Assembly: GCF_900166635.1 (NCBI RefSeq)
Contig: NZ_LT800497.1
Coordinates: forward strand, 3,582,344-3,646,343
Source of the DNA: Oceanobacillus timonensis
Lineage (GTDB): Bacteria; Bacillota; Bacilli; Bacillales; Amphibacillaceae
Length of the DNA stretch: 64,000 nt
Reading direction: 5' to 3'
The notes below the pieces were generated by a model. The model had not been told where the DNA came from. It did no database searches and was given only the letters and a program-made list of their open reading frames with translations. Shown one piece after another: positions 18,171 to 27,583 of the stretch. Made by a program: the position numbers and the translations under genes. Numbering within the stretch: position 1 is the stretch's first letter; the number at the start of each line of letters is the position of its first letter.

Positions 18171-18528
18171 TGGTAAAGGAAACTTCATAATGCAAGAATT
18201 TTTGTGATAACAAGCAGGAAGCCTATTCTCAGGCTGCCTGCTTGTTTTCGCACCATCCACTAATTAATTGTTCACTTTGCTTTCATTTTCACTTCTATGC
18301 ATCATATAATATATACGTAGAAAAAAACATTCGCAGTGGCTTGATACCACAATGGCCTCCTGTGAGATGTTTATAGTAAAACTTTTGACGTGCCAGAAAT
18401 TCGTTTGGCAGTATTTCCATCATCTTTTTCATATTATATCCACAGGATGATAGAAATGAAATCTAGTAATAGACTAGTCAAAAACGATACATTTTCCAAT
18501 ACTATTACATATAAGGAGCAATCATGAT
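18171..18528. other. Intergenic region between pepT and the carboxypeptidase gene
   Basis: Contains the pepT terminator (18209-18248) and, on the plus strand, a TATAAT at 18305-18310 with only a weak -35 (TTCATT) 17 bases upstream, a plausible promoter for the lipoprotein gene with a leader of about 215 bases. No other structure was recognised in the leader. Confidence 0.45.
18209..18248 (+). terminator. Terminator downstream of pepT
   Basis: Stem AACAAGCAGG(AA)GCC paired with GGC(T)GCCTGCTTGTT, followed by TTTTC. Confidence 0.85.
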
Positions 18529-19557
18529 ATGCGAAGATTTCATTGGATGATGCTTTTCACGGCTTTCTTCCTGCTTATTGGCTGTACATCTCAGCAAGAG
18601 GAAGATAGTCCAGCATCTGGACAAACCACACCTGAAGAAGAAAATACGAACGATAACGAGGAAGTATCAGAAACAGAACCTCCTGATGCCGTATTACAAA
18701 AATTTGATACAGGCGAAGAAGTTGCCCAATTAAAGAATGCGCTCAATACCATTGGCTATGATTTAGAAGGCAGCGAAAATTTTGATGAAGCATTGACCTG
18801 GGCGTTGACGGATTTCCAATTACAGTCGGATGATCTATTGGCTTCCGGCATCTATGATGAAGCTACCAGTGAAGAAGTTCTCGCTCTTTTTGAAGATGGA
18901 GATACGATTGAGCCAGGAGAAGGCTTAGCAATGCCACCTGAAGAAGCAGAAAAAACAGAAGCCGGAACTGACATTGTCGGCAATCCATATGATGAGTTGG
19001 CACTGGTGAATAAAGATTTTGCTCTTCCAGGTGATTATACTCCAGAAGACTTGATGGTACCTGATGTACCTTTCCCCTTTACGGAGGATTTACCTAAAAA
19101 ATACATGCGCGAAAATGCAGCACATGCCTTGGAAGAATTATTTGCAGCCGCGGAAGATGAAGGTCTGGAGCTATTTGCCCAATCAGGTTATCGTTCTTTC
19201 GATCGGCAAGAAGATGTTTTTGCAGCAAATGCAGCAGAGAACGGCGAGGATCACGCAAACACCTACAGTGCCCGCCCCGGAGAAAGTGAGCACCAAACCG
19301 GGCTGGCTATGGATGTCACCAGTGCCGAAGTCAATTTAGAATTGGAAGAAGCATTTGGTGATACAGAAGAAGGACAGTGGCTTGCCGAAAATGCTCCGGA
19401 ATACGGCTTTATCATCCGTTTTCCAGAAGGAGACGAAGATATTACCGGATATCAATATGAGCCTTGGCACATTCGCTATGTCGGCGAACAAACGGCTAAA
19501 TATATCACTGAACAAGATATTACTTTAGAAGAATATTATGAAGAACAAACGGAGTAA
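18529..19557 (+). CDS. D-alanyl-D-alanine carboxypeptidase-type lipoprotein (VanY/LdcB, M15B)
   Basis: A 342-residue cell-wall hydrolase. Residues 1-19 are a lipoprotein signal ending in LLIGC, followed by a Glu-rich linker. A peptidoglycan-binding (PGBD1-type) repeat spans about 63-125 (VAQLKNALNTIGYD). The M15B catalytic domain covers about 175-335, with zinc ligands in SEHQTGLAMDVTS (H and D) and EPWHIRYVG (H), and the conserved SGYRSF. Related Bacillus enzymes such as LdcB (YodJ) trim stem-peptide D-alanine; whether this one prefers DD or LD bonds is not readable. Single gene with its own strong terminator. Very acidic throughout, as expected of an exported protein in a halotolerant bacillus. 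Confidence 0.88.
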   Translation: MRRFHWMMLFTAFFLLIGCTSQQEEDSPASGQTTPEEENTNDNEEVSETEPPDAVLQKFDTGEEVAQLKNALNTIGYDLEGSENFDEALTWALTDFQLQSDDLLASGIYDEATSEEVLALFEDGDTIEPGEGLAMPPEEAEKTEAGTDIVGNPYDELALVNKDFALPGDYTPEDLMVPDVPFPFTEDLPKKYMRENAAHALEELFAAAEDEGLELFAQSGYRSFDRQEDVFAANAAENGEDHANTYSARPGESEHQTGLAMDVTSAEVNLELEEAFGDTEEGQWLAENAPEYGFIIRFPEGDEDITGYQYEPWHIRYVGEQTAKYITEQDITLEEYYEEQTE

Positions 19558-19563
19558 AACGTT

Positions 19564-19606
19564 GAAGAACCCCCGCTGGAAAGTTGATTGTCAGCGGGGG
19601 TTCTTC
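19564..19606 (+). terminator. Terminator downstream of the carboxypeptidase gene
   Basis: Perfect 15-bp stem GAAGAACCCCCGCTG with its complement, loop of 13 bases. Confidence 0.85.
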
Positions 19607-19702
19607 ATCCAATTAACTGCTCCCCAAAACGCTTCAGATCATCTTTACCTCAGCAATATGTTAAAATAGATATAGAAAATTACATGCAGAAGGGTTGATT
19701 AT

Positions 19703-20755
19703 ATGAATAATAACGAGTCTATCAAACTAACCGCTTTATCTTCCAAAGGTGGATGCGGATGCAAAATCGGGCCGGCTGATTTACGGCAGGTTTTACAGTC
19801 CTTCTCTCCTGCGACAGATAATCCTAATCTGTTAGTGGGGCTAGATACCAGTGACGACGCAGGTGTTTACAAATTAAATGACGAGACAGCCATTGTTCAG
19901 ACACTCGATTTCTTCACTCCCATTGTCGATGATCCGTATTCCTTTGGGCAAATTGCTGCTGCAAATGCTCTCAGCGATGTCTACGCAATGGGCGGAAAGC
20001 CGATTACCGCACTAAATATTGTTGCTTTTCCAATTGCTGATTTAGATAAACAGATTCTTTCCCGTATTTTGGAAGGCGCAGACAGTAAACTGAAAGAAGC
20101 TAACACTGCTTTAGTCGGCGGACATTCTATCGATGATAAAGAGCCCAAATTCGGATTAGCCGTTACCGGAACCATCCATCCTGATAAAATCCGCACAAAC
20201 AGCGGCGCAAAACCCGGCGATGTGCTTATTTTAACCAAACCAATCGGTGTAGGAATTTTAACCACTTCGATTAAAAGAGGCTTATTACAAGAAGCAGAAA
20301 TAGACCGTGTAACAAATATTATGGCAACACTGAATAAAACTGCTGCCGAAACAATGGATAACTACGAAGTACATGCCTGTACCGATGTGACCGGATTCGG
20401 TTTGCTTGGACATGCTTCAGAAATGGCAAAAGGAAGTAATGTCGACATCCGGATTTCGAATCAGCAAGTGCCTGTTTTACCAAGAGTGAAAGAGCTTGCT
20501 GAAAATGGCGCTGTGCCAGGTGGTACGAAGAATAACTTTAACTATTTAAAAAAAGATGTTACTTTTACAGAATCACTGGATCAGATTGATCAGTGGATTT
20601 TATGTGATGCAGTCACCTCCGGAGGTTTATTAGCATCCGTGAAAGAAGCAGACGCAGAAAAATTGCTGGCAGATCTCCGGGATAAAAATATCGAAGCTGC
20701 CATCATTGGCCGCGTTATAGATGAAAACAATGGGCATATCACTGTTGAAGAATAA
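19703..20755 (+). CDS. selD: Selenide, water dikinase (selenophosphate synthetase)
   Basis: A 350-residue enzyme making selenophosphate from selenide and ATP. The glycine-rich N-terminus has GGCGCKI with catalytic C18 and K21, equivalent to Cys17/Lys20 of the E. coli enzyme, so this is the cysteine form and needs no UGA recoding. Metal and ATP-binding aspartates lie in GLDTSDDAGVY near 50 and VGGHSIDD near 140. The gene directly precedes selU with a 24-bp gap, indicating that the selenophosphate is used for tRNA modification. No selA, selB or selC was found in this window. Confidence 0.95.
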   Translation: MNNNESIKLTALSSKGGCGCKIGPADLRQVLQSFSPATDNPNLLVGLDTSDDAGVYKLNDETAIVQTLDFFTPIVDDPYSFGQIAAANALSDVYAMGGKPITALNIVAFPIADLDKQILSRILEGADSKLKEANTALVGGHSIDDKEPKFGLAVTGTIHPDKIRTNSGAKPGDVLILTKPIGVGILTTSIKRGLLQEAEIDRVTNIMATLNKTAAETMDNYEVHACTDVTGFGLLGHASEMAKGSNVDIRISNQQVPVLPRVKELAENGAVPGGTKNNFNYLKKDVTFTESLDQIDQWILCDAVTSGGLLASVKEADAEKLLADLRDKNIEAAIIGRVIDENNGHITVEE

Positions 20756-20779
20756 TTCGTTTATATAGGAAGTGAAAGT

Positions 20780-21832
20780 ATGTTTCAGGATATAGAGCTA
20801 CTTGATTTATTAAAGAAACAACAAGAAGATTCTTTTTGTTTGGTGGATGTGCGTTCCCCACAGGAATTTGCTGAATTCCGTATACCGGGAAGTATTAATA
20901 TTCCTGTTTTTGATAATGAAGAACGGGTAGAGGTTGGCAAGATTTATAAACAAGTCGGTCCCGAAGCAGCCAAAGAAAAAGGGTTAGAGATTTTTTCTAT
21001 CAAGTTGCCGGAATTTATTGCCGCATTTCAAGCACTTGGAAAAGAAAAGATTGTTTATTGCTGGCGTGGCGGTATGCGCAGTAAAACTGCTGCAACGGTG
21101 GTTGATTTAATGGGACAGCAGGTTTCCAGATTGCAGGGCGGCATTCGCTCTTACAGACAATGGGTCGTAAACAAATTAGAACAACAGCCGTCCACTCCCA
21201 AAATGTTCGTGTTAAATGGTTATACAGGTTCTGGTAAAACGATCTTATTACACCGTTTAAAGCAACAAGGTTATCCTGTCCTTGATTTAGAAGGAATGGC
21301 AAATCATCGCGGATCCATATTTGGCCAAATTGGTCTGGAACCGAATAATCAAAAAACCTTTGAATCATTATTGGTTCAAGAACTGGAACGTTATGGCCAA
21401 ATGCCATTTGTTCTGTTAGAAGGCGAAAGTAAACGGATTGGTAAGGCAACGCTGCCTCCTTTTTTACATGAAGCAAAAGAAGCAAGTATGCAGCTATTCA
21501 TCCATTTGCCTTTGGAAAAACGAATTGAAAATATATTGCGTGAATACAATCCAGATGAGCATCAGGCGCAAGTAATCGAAGCTTTCGAGCGAATTCGCAA
21601 GCATATTCACACACCTGTAGCGAAACAAATCGCTGATGACTTGGAGCAAGGAAATTTCCAATCCGCCATACCGCTGTTACTGGAATATTATTACGATCCA
21701 AGATATGAGCATACACTTCATCACTATCCGGAAGACAAACAAATGCATATTCATGCTGATAATCTGGATGAAGCCTTGAACGCAGTTATCAGCTTTATCA
21801 AACAAGAAGAAAACGTAAATATCAAACTGTAA
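20780..21832 (+). CDS. selU: tRNA 2-selenouridine synthase
   Basis: A 350-residue two-domain enzyme (also mnmH or ybbB). An N-terminal rhodanese domain covers about residues 1-130 with the active-site Cys in YCWRGGMRS near 93. A P-loop domain follows, with Walker A GYTGSGKT near 148. It converts 2-thiouridine at the wobble position of Lys, Glu and Gln tRNAs to 2-selenouridine through a geranylated intermediate, using selenophosphate from the adjacent SelD. Both genes share one promoter and one terminator. The fusion of these two domains is unique to this family, so the assignment is secure. Confidence 0.95.
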   Translation: MFQDIELLDLLKKQQEDSFCLVDVRSPQEFAEFRIPGSINIPVFDNEERVEVGKIYKQVGPEAAKEKGLEIFSIKLPEFIAAFQALGKEKIVYCWRGGMRSKTAATVVDLMGQQVSRLQGGIRSYRQWVVNKLEQQPSTPKMFVLNGYTGSGKTILLHRLKQQGYPVLDLEGMANHRGSIFGQIGLEPNNQKTFESLLVQELERYGQMPFVLLEGESKRIGKATLPPFLHEAKEASMQLFIHLPLEKRIENILREYNPDEHQAQVIEAFERIRKHIHTPVAKQIADDLEQGNFQSAIPLLLEYYYDPRYEHTLHHYPEDKQMHIHADNLDEALNAVISFIKQEENVNIKL

Positions 21833-21842
21833 CAAAAAATGA

Positions 21843-21887
21843 AACAAGCCCGGCTCCGATTGATTGTTTGGAGCTGGGCTTGTTTTA
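21843..21887. terminator. Terminator between selU and the YxjI-like gene
   Basis: Stem AACAAGCCCGGCTCC paired with GGAGCTGGGCTTGTT (one G-U pair), loop of about 12 bases and T-run; serves convergent genes. Confidence 0.85.
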
Positions 21888-21910
21888 TGTGCAGATCAAT
21901 ACTGGTAACA

Positions 21911-22414
21911 TTAACTTGTGGATGAAGCCGTTGAAGCAGATCCTTTTTCGTCAGCTTTCACACAATCGATAGCGATCACAAGAGCAATCAGACTGGTTTC
22001 CATCTCTTCTTCCATTACTTGTACTTTATAACTATCTCCCCAAGTGAACCATTCCTTGCTCACTTCTCCGATGATTTCACTATGTTGATATACCTGAAAG
22101 TTCATATCCCACCAGTTTCCACGTACTTCAATCCCTGCTGCATCAATGGTATAACGTGCTTTCAAGAAGGAAAGTTCCTTCCTGATTGTAAACACTTCTT
22201 GACCATTCACCTCAACAAAAAATTTAGGTAAAAAGCTGAGCGTTTTTTTCGTTATAAGCGCAACCTTTTTTCCTTCAGCATTCTTGATAGAAAAAGTCTT
22301 AGGAACTCGCATAAAGCTCCCTTCCACGTAATACACATCTTTTTCATCTTGATCCTTTACAGTAAATTTTTCATTTAAACTGAACACTTTTTGCTTGATA
22401 TAGAGTTGGTTCAT
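21911..22414 (-). CDS. YxjI/LURP-one-related protein
   Basis: A 167-residue protein of the LOR (tubby-like beta-barrel) superfamily. The pattern MNQLYIKQKVFSLNEKFTVKDQDEKDVYYVEGSF and the repeated beta hairpins (KKVALITKKTLSFLPKF, WWDMNFQVYQ, WDS-like WGDSYKVQV) match Bacillus YxjI. No signal peptide or membrane segment. The last 12 residues are a Ser/Thr/Ala-rich tail outside the fold. Function is unknown; some relatives bind membranes or phospholipids. Monocistronic. Confidence 0.8.
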   Translation of the reverse strand: MNQLYIKQKVFSLNEKFTVKDQDEKDVYYVEGSFMRVPKTFSIKNAEGKKVALITKKTLSFLPKFFVEVNGQEVFTIRKELSFLKARYTIDAAGIEVRGNWWDMNFQVYQHSEIIGEVSKEWFTWGDSYKVQVMEEEMETSLIALVIAIDCVKADEKGSASTASSTS

Positions 22415-22801
22415 ACTTTACCTCCTTGCTATCTAGCTGCATAGATGCCATTATTCTTTTTAACTTTAACGCAGTGTAACTAGCTGTAAGATTCCCTCTT
22501 AAAGAATTGAAGTTCCCCTTTATATAACTCAAGTATGCAGCTATTATGTATTACTAACATTCCCTCTACAAAGTTTCATTTTTATAGAATACACACAATT
22601 TTAATCACATGACATTTTTTCCGCAAATAGATAGAGTAGCGTTAGTTATGCCTTGAAAAAAAGTCGATCTCAATCGATATATCGTCTAAGAGATGGTTTA
22701 TTAGCGCATTCTTGCTACAAAAAAAGAACCTCCTCACAAGTTCAAATAACCTAAGAGAAGCGTTCTTATTTTTATCTATCATATCAGCACAATTAATATA
22801 T
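22415..22801. other. Intergenic region downstream of the chemoreceptor gene
   Basis: No credible gene. A stem at about 22723-22769 (AAGAAC with partial complement GTTCTT, one bulge), followed on the minus strand by a T-run, is the likely chemoreceptor terminator. The remainder, A+T-rich, holds the YxjI promoter region without a clear -35/-10 pair. Confidence 0.5.
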
Positions 22802-23989
22802 TTATACTGCTTCACGAGCCTTATTTTCATTTAATTCCGTAATCCCATTATTAAAATTAAATGTAAATAAAGATCTGCTCTCCTCATTTTCTAAAGCTAC
22901 AATATTCATTGCTTCTTGAACAAGTTTTTGCATAGTATCGAGCTCATCATCACTAATTTCTATTAATTCAGCAAACATTTCAACTGACTCTCGAGAGATA
23001 GATGCTATCTCAGCAATTGATGCTGTTATCTGCTGAGAGGTAGCAGTTAATTCTTCTGTACTTGCAGAAGAATTTCCATTACTTTCAGCGATAACCTTCG
23101 TTGCGGATAATATCTTTTCAAACATTGCTCCCACCTCAACAATAGTCGTATTTGTATCGTTAAATTCTTTTGTGCCCTGTTGCATTGACTTGACAACTTT
23201 TCCCGTTTCCTCTTGGATATCCTTTACAATCGTTGACACTTCCGAAGAAGAATGGCGCGATTGTTCGGCCAATTTTCTAACCTCTTCAGCAACAACAGCA
23301 AATCCTTTACCATGTTCACCGGCATGAGCTGCTTCAATTGCTGCATTCAAAGCCAATAAATTAATTTGTTCTGAAATCCCTGTAATCATGTCGACAATCG
23401 TGCCAATTTCGTGAGACTTTTCTCCGAGTATATTTATTGCGTCAGAAGTTGTATGAATCGTTTGGTTAAACTTCTTTAATTTTTCTAAGGAATCATTTAA
23501 CTTCTGGTTCCCTTCTTTTGTTAAATCTAAAGTCATATTCGATTGTTCTGATATTTGATTTGTCCTCACTGATAAATCTTCGATAGCCTGCGCCATATCT
23601 TCCATAGATGCGGAATTTTCTTCTGTAGCAACTAATTGATCTTGTAATCCTCTATCCACTTCATCAATAGCTGCTCTGACAATATCAGCTTTTTCAGAAG
23701 CGTATTCACCAGTTTCGGAGAGTTTTTCTCCTTTTTTATGTACCGTTTTTGTATACGATAAAAATTCTTCACTTGTCCTGCTGAAAAACTCAATAAATTG
23801 ATTAATTATAGCATAATCAGGAGTGCTTTCTTCCATCTTGCTTGGAATATTTCCTGCCAATATTTCTTTTATTCCATTGATTATTTTTTTATTATGATGA
23901 AAATCATTTTTTAATAAGAAATATCGGGAAGCAAAATAAACGGATACCCCTATTAAAATAACAATAATACTCAGTAAAATTACTTGCAT
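22802..23989 (-). CDS. Methyl-accepting chemotaxis protein lacking an external sensor domain
   Basis: A 395-residue protein with one N-terminal membrane helix (about residues 2-22) and almost no extracytoplasmic part, so it cannot sense outside ligands as ordinary receptors do. A linker of about 60 residues leads to a full MCP signalling coiled coil with the CheA/CheW hairpin tip [37 protein letters not shown] written here in pieces: [15 protein letters not shown] then [18 protein letters not shown] (about 215-250). Methylation-helix heptads flank it. The AAGGAGAT site supports the start. It probably senses a cytoplasmic or membrane state or works with a partner; GNAT and SpoIIAA-like genes lie upstream on the same strand. 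Confidence 0.88.
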   Translation of the reverse strand: MQVILLSIIVILIGVSVYFASRYFLLKNDFHHNKKIINGIKEILAGNIPSKMEESTPDYAIINQFIEFFSRTSEEFLSYTKTVHKKGEKLSETGEYASEKADIVRAAIDEVDRGLQDQLVATEENSASMEDMAQAIEDLSVRTNQISEQSNMTLDLTKEGNQKLNDSLEKLKKFNQTIHTTSDAINILGEKSHEIGTIVDMITGISEQINLLALNAAIEAAHAGEHGKGFAVVAEEVRKLAEQSRHSSSEVSTIVKDIQEETGKVVKSMQQGTKEFNDTNTTIVEVGAMFEKILSATKVIAESNGNSSASTEELTATSQQITASIAEIASISRESVEMFAELIEISDDELDTMQKLVQEAMNIVALENEESRSLFTFNFNNGITELNENKAREAV

Positions 23990-24069
23990 GGTAGCTAAAT
24001 CTCCTTATTCTAAATTCATTTTTCGTGCCTATTCTGGATTAGACACTTTATATAAAGTGAAACATCATT

Positions 24070-24150
24070 CGGCAGGGGTTTTTCAACGCACAGTTCTTTT
24101 TGATGGGACGAGTAAGCGTAGTCTCATCAAAAACTGTTGCCGTAACGCCT
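24070..24150. other. Long imperfect hairpin between the GNAT and chemoreceptor genes
   Basis: The outer arms CGGCA/TGCCG, then ACAG/CTGT, then TTTTTGATG(G)GAC paired with GTC(T)CATCAAAAA form a multi-segment stem around the loop GAGTAAGCGTA. No T-run follows either arm, so it does not look like a simple terminator. It could be an RNA processing or mRNA-stability element, or a relic repeat. Confidence 0.45.
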
Positions 24151-24204
24151 TTATGATCTACATCCTGTAGACCAGAATCAATCGATCTGTATGCGATAAA
24201 AATT

Positions 24205-24915
24205 CTAAAGCTCCTTCATAAGGATATAAGTTCCATCTGCTATATGTGATGGTATACCGTTCAACTTATTATTATCACGATATGGATGAACTATATAATT
24301 TCCTTTTATATCTTTATATTTCTTCATAAGATGATATTTTTCCATCACGCGTATCGACTTCGAATTCGTCGCTTCACCGTAAACAGCTTTCACCCCTTGA
24401 GATAATGCTTTTATTAACAGTCTGTTTCCTAATTGTTGAATAATTTCATGGCGATGATGTTCTGCAGTCACGCCTAACATGAACAAGTGTAATAATTCTC
24501 CATCTTTCAGATTTTTTCCATGTATTTTTTTATAATCTTCCATAAAACGTTTATCTACATCTTCCAAAACGTGTAAAATTACGTTCATATCATAAAAAGA
24601 CCCTTCAAATATATCTGCCCCAATAATCTCTGGTGCATTTGTATCACCTGCAAGCACGCCAACAACATTGTTATTTGCATCTTGAGCGATTACACAATAT
24701 TCCTGCTCTATTGTAGATTCTAAATAATCCTTGGTAAATTGGAAGAAATCAGCGTATCTAATATTTAATTGTCCTACCATCGGTTCCTGTACCCATTTCC
24801 CGGAAATGTCTACTCCGATAAACGAACGAGCTAGACAATCCGCTGCTTTCTGAATTAAATCCTTTTGCTCCCTTTTTACTATCTCATATGTATATATTTC
24901 TTGTAATGTTTGCAC
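24205..24915 (-). CDS. GNAT-fold acetyltransferase-like protein
   Basis: A 236-residue protein with a GNAT core in its second half: the acetyl-CoA-binding strand-loop region LFMLGVTAEHHRHEIIQQLG near 145-165 and the following GVKAVYGEATNSKSIRVMEKYHL near 175-200. The first 120 residues lack a standard GNAT start and include a long acidic helical insert (VLEDVDKRFMEDYKKIHG). The GTG at 24915 has an AAAGGA site at the right distance and is preferred over an upstream TTG at 24933. It lies 49 bp downstream of a SpoIIAA-like gene and 215 bp upstream of a reduced chemoreceptor. Substrate unknown. Confidence 0.65.
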   Translation of the reverse strand: MQTLQEIYTYEIVKREQKDLIQKAADCLARSFIGVDISGKWVQEPMVGQLNIRYADFFQFTKDYLESTIEQEYCVIAQDANNNVVGVLAGDTNAPEIIGADIFEGSFYDMNVILHVLEDVDKRFMEDYKKIHGKNLKDGELLHLFMLGVTAEHHRHEIIQQLGNRLLIKALSQGVKAVYGEATNSKSIRVMEKYHLMKKYKDIKGNYIVHPYRDNNKLNGIPSHIADGTYILMKEL

Positions 24916-24964
24916 TTGTTGACTTCCTTTCAAAATTATAAAAACTCATTTATTAGACAAAAGA

Positions 24965-25333
24965 TTAAATAGCATGTGGTACTTCATCTATAAATGTTCC
25001 TGTAAACTCAATTCTCTGAAGGACATTTCTGATTTGCACTTGGGCAATTTTAGATGATGGCTTTACGACAAGAATATCCTTAAAGCCTAAAGAAGAATAA
25101 AATTGCATCGTTTGTTCCAACTGTGGTACAACTTTGGATGGGACAGGTGTTTGGTATGTCCCATCAACAACAAACGTATATTCTTGCCTTGTTACTTTGC
25201 TAATCGTGTCCTGCAGATCAATCATATAACCTTCTGCATCTTCCTCTCTCATTAATCCCCAGATCTGGACATGAACTTCTTTCGCTGCTTCTTTAATTGC
25301 CATTTTATATTTCTTTTTATCTACAACTAACAT
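24965..25333 (-). CDS. Small SpoIIAA/STAS-like protein of unknown function
   Basis: A 122-residue soluble protein. The alternation of short strands and helices, with VHVQIWGLMREEDAEGYMID then EYTFVVDGTYQTPVP and GFKDILVVKPSSKIAQVQIRNV, looks like the SpoIIAA/STAS fold family often annotated as STAS-like. I cannot name a family precisely. It is the first of three genes on the minus strand (this gene, a GNAT protein, a chemoreceptor), which could make it a small regulator or adaptor of the set. That link is inference from position only. Confidence 0.5.
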   Translation of the reverse strand: MLVVDKKKYKMAIKEAAKEVHVQIWGLMREEDAEGYMIDLQDTISKVTRQEYTFVVDGTYQTPVPSKVVPQLEQTMQFYSSLGFKDILVVKPSSKIAQVQIRNVLQRIEFTGTFIDEVPHAI

Positions 25334-25913
25334 TCCTTAATCCCCTTTTTTCTTTGTATTAAGCTATAATGAATGATGCGCTTTTGCATGTCTTTTTATT
25401 GAAATCTAATACGCAAGAGCTACACCAAATAGAGATAAACTAGCAAATACTCGCTATTATTCCTGCCCATCCGACTATATCCTTTAAATAGGTATTTAGA
25501 ATCAAAAAGCATTCTTGTTTTTAAATAAATGTACTTTTCAATTTTAATAAGTACTAACGACGCATACTATTATACCCATAAAATTATAAATAACAAGCTA
25601 TTATTTATAAAATACGTGTTTTTATATTTTTTTATTATTAAAAATAAGCCTAATGACCTATTTTGTTTTTTGTTCCTTTTATTAAAAGTATTTTTAGAAA
25701 GCGATATGTGAGCAAATAATAAATATCACTACTATGCAGAGGTATCAACTTGAATACTTTATTTACCAACGTGGTCTTACCCGTTTTATATTAGCCAAAA
25801 ATCAATATTTCCCAATACATGACTCTCACATTTAAACAAGCCGCTCAAAAATTACATTCTCCCAAACAACTACATCTGCACCTATCTCTCACCTGAAACC
25901 AACCTTCATCTCG
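25334..25913. other. Intergenic region upstream of the germination operon
   Basis: About 580 bp, very A+T-rich, with no credible gene on either strand. It divides the minus-strand chemoreceptor cluster from the plus-strand germination operon. Apart from the sigma-G-like promoter starting at 25914, I see no repeats, terminators or RNA elements. Confidence 0.5.
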
Positions 25914-25943
25914 TGCATAAAAATAGACATCTTGAACAAATTA
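25914..25943 (+). promoter_or_regulatory. Sigma-G-type promoter of the germination operon
   Basis: TGCATA (25914-25919), a 17-base spacer and CAAATTA (25937-25943) resemble the forespore sigma-G pattern TGMATA-N17/18-CATACTA (6 of 6 and 5 of 7). It ends 32 bases before the preferred start codon, as expected for a forespore-expressed receptor operon. Confidence 0.5.
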
Positions 25944-25975
25944 GAGGTAATTACAACAATGAGGTGTTCTGTGCT

Positions 25976-27583
25976 ATGTCCTATCGTAAATTGCGAAAAA
26001 AGATGAATCATAAAGAACAACATACAGATTCCGGAAACGATGCACAAAAAAGCATTGGCACTTCTCTTACTGAAAATCTGAATATCATCAAACAAAAAAC
26101 AGGAAATAGTCCTGATATTGTGATTCGCACCCTCCCTTTTGGTCAGGAACCTGAAGTGTCTACCGCTATTGTTTACGTAGATGGATTAGTGGATAATCCA
26201 ACCATTAATGAGTTTCTCGTACAGACTTTGGAAGACAGCGCACAAGAAAAACTACATGAAAAAGATCTGTTCGCGTTTTTTTCTGAAAAAGTAGTCGCAG
26301 TCAGTAATCTGGAAACTAGCAAAGATTGGGATGTCTTATTTCAATCATTACTATCCGGTGACACGGTTATTCTTCTGGACGGAAAAGAAGAAATATTGAT
26401 TGCCAGCACCAGAGGCGGAGAAAGACGTATGGTGGAACAAACAGATTCAGAAATAGCTTTACGCGGATCAAAAGAAGGCTTCACAGAAACAATCACCACC
26501 AATATCACGCTTGTGCGACGCATTATTAAAAATCCTGATTTATGGGTAGAACCGATGAATTTAGGAACACAGACAAATACAGATCTTTCACTAATGTATA
26601 TCAACGGCATCGTCAATACTGACATATTGGAAGAAGTCCGTCAGCGCTTAGGACATGTAAACCTCGATAGTATTCTGGACTCAGGTTATATTGAACAAGT
26701 GATTGAAGATGAAAGCTCTGGAGTATTTCCAACCGTTATTCATACAGAAAGACCCGATGCTGTTGCTGCGAATCTTCTGGAAGGAAGAATTGCAATTTTT
26801 GTTAACGGTACACCTCATGTGTTGATTGTTCCTGCTGTTATGATTCAGTTTTTCCAGACACCGGAAGACTACTATGTACGGTTTCCTATAAGTACATTGA
26901 TTCGGCTTTTACGTGTCTTTATGTATTTGATTTCATTGATTGGTCCTGCTTTTTATGTGGCAGTAACAACTTTTCATCAGGAAATGATTCCAACCGACTT
27001 GCTGGTTATTATCGCCTCCCAGACCGAAACCGTACCTTTTCCGGCTATCGTGGAAGCATTGATTATGGAAGTCACTTTTGAAATTTTACGGGAAGCCGGT
27101 CTGCGGATGCCCAACAAAATCAGCTCGACGATATCCATCGTCGGGGCACTTGTTATTGGACAAGGTGCCATTCAGGCTGGCATTGTCTCTCCGGCCATGG
27201 TCATTGTTGTGGCGATCACAGCAATTGCCAGTTTAGCTACGCCTACGTATGACATCGCTATTTCTGCCCGGTTGATTCGTTTTGCTTTTATGCTGGGCGC
27301 AGCAATTGCCGGTTTTTATGGCATCATCCTCGGATTGATTTTACTGGTTGTACACCTTGTCAGTTTGCGTTCATTTGGCATTCCTTATATATCGCCGCTT
27401 GCACCGTTCAATTCAAACAGTATTAAGGATACGATTTATCGCGGGCCACTGTGGTCATTCAATAAAAGGCCGAAATCCCTTCATCCCGAAAATGCAGTTC
27501 GCCAAGGAGAAGACCAAAGGCCTTCACCACCTAGAAAACGAGGAATGGTCAAGGCGGAGATGAAAGAAGGAGATACAAAATGA
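25976..27583 (+). CDS. Spore germinant receptor A subunit, GerKA-like
   Basis: A 535-residue member of the GerA family of nutrient germinant receptors, located in the spore inner membrane. A hydrophilic N-terminal domain of about 280 residues (SPDIVIRTLPFG, AIVYVDGLVDN, ETITTNITLVRRIIKNPDL) precedes a membrane domain with four to six helices and the conserved PFPAIVEALIMEVTFEILREAG. The ATG at 25976 has a GAGGTG site and lies downstream of a sigma-G-like promoter; a GTG at 25913 would overlap that promoter. The gene order A-C-B plus a small fourth gene matches gerK-type operons. The nutrient recognised cannot be read. Confidence 0.9.
   Translation: MSYRKLRKKMNHKEQHTDSGNDAQKSIGTSLTENLNIIKQKTGNSPDIVIRTLPFGQEPEVSTAIVYVDGLVDNPTINEFLVQTLEDSAQEKLHEKDLFAFFSEKVVAVSNLETSKDWDVLFQSLLSGDTVILLDGKEEILIASTRGGERRMVEQTDSEIALRGSKEGFTETITTNITLVRRIIKNPDLWVEPMNLGTQTNTDLSLMYINGIVNTDILEEVRQRLGHVNLDSILDSGYIEQVIEDESSGVFPTVIHTERPDAVAANLLEGRIAIFVNGTPHVLIVPAVMIQFFQTPEDYYVRFPISTLIRLLRVFMYLISLIGPAFYVAVTTFHQEMIPTDLLVIIASQTETVPFPAIVEALIMEVTFEILREAGLRMPNKISSTISIVGALVIGQGAIQAGIVSPAMVIVVAITAIASLATPTYDIAISARLIRFAFMLGAAIAGFYGIILGLILLVVHLVSLRSFGIPYISPLAPFNSNSIKDTIYRGPLWSFNKRPKSLHPENAVRQGEDQRPSPPRKRGMVKAEMKEGDTK

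Noticed and set aside
25913..25975. Upstream GTG start for the germination A subunit
   Set aside because: It would overlap the sigma-G-like promoter and has no ribosome site; ATG 25976 has GAGGTG.
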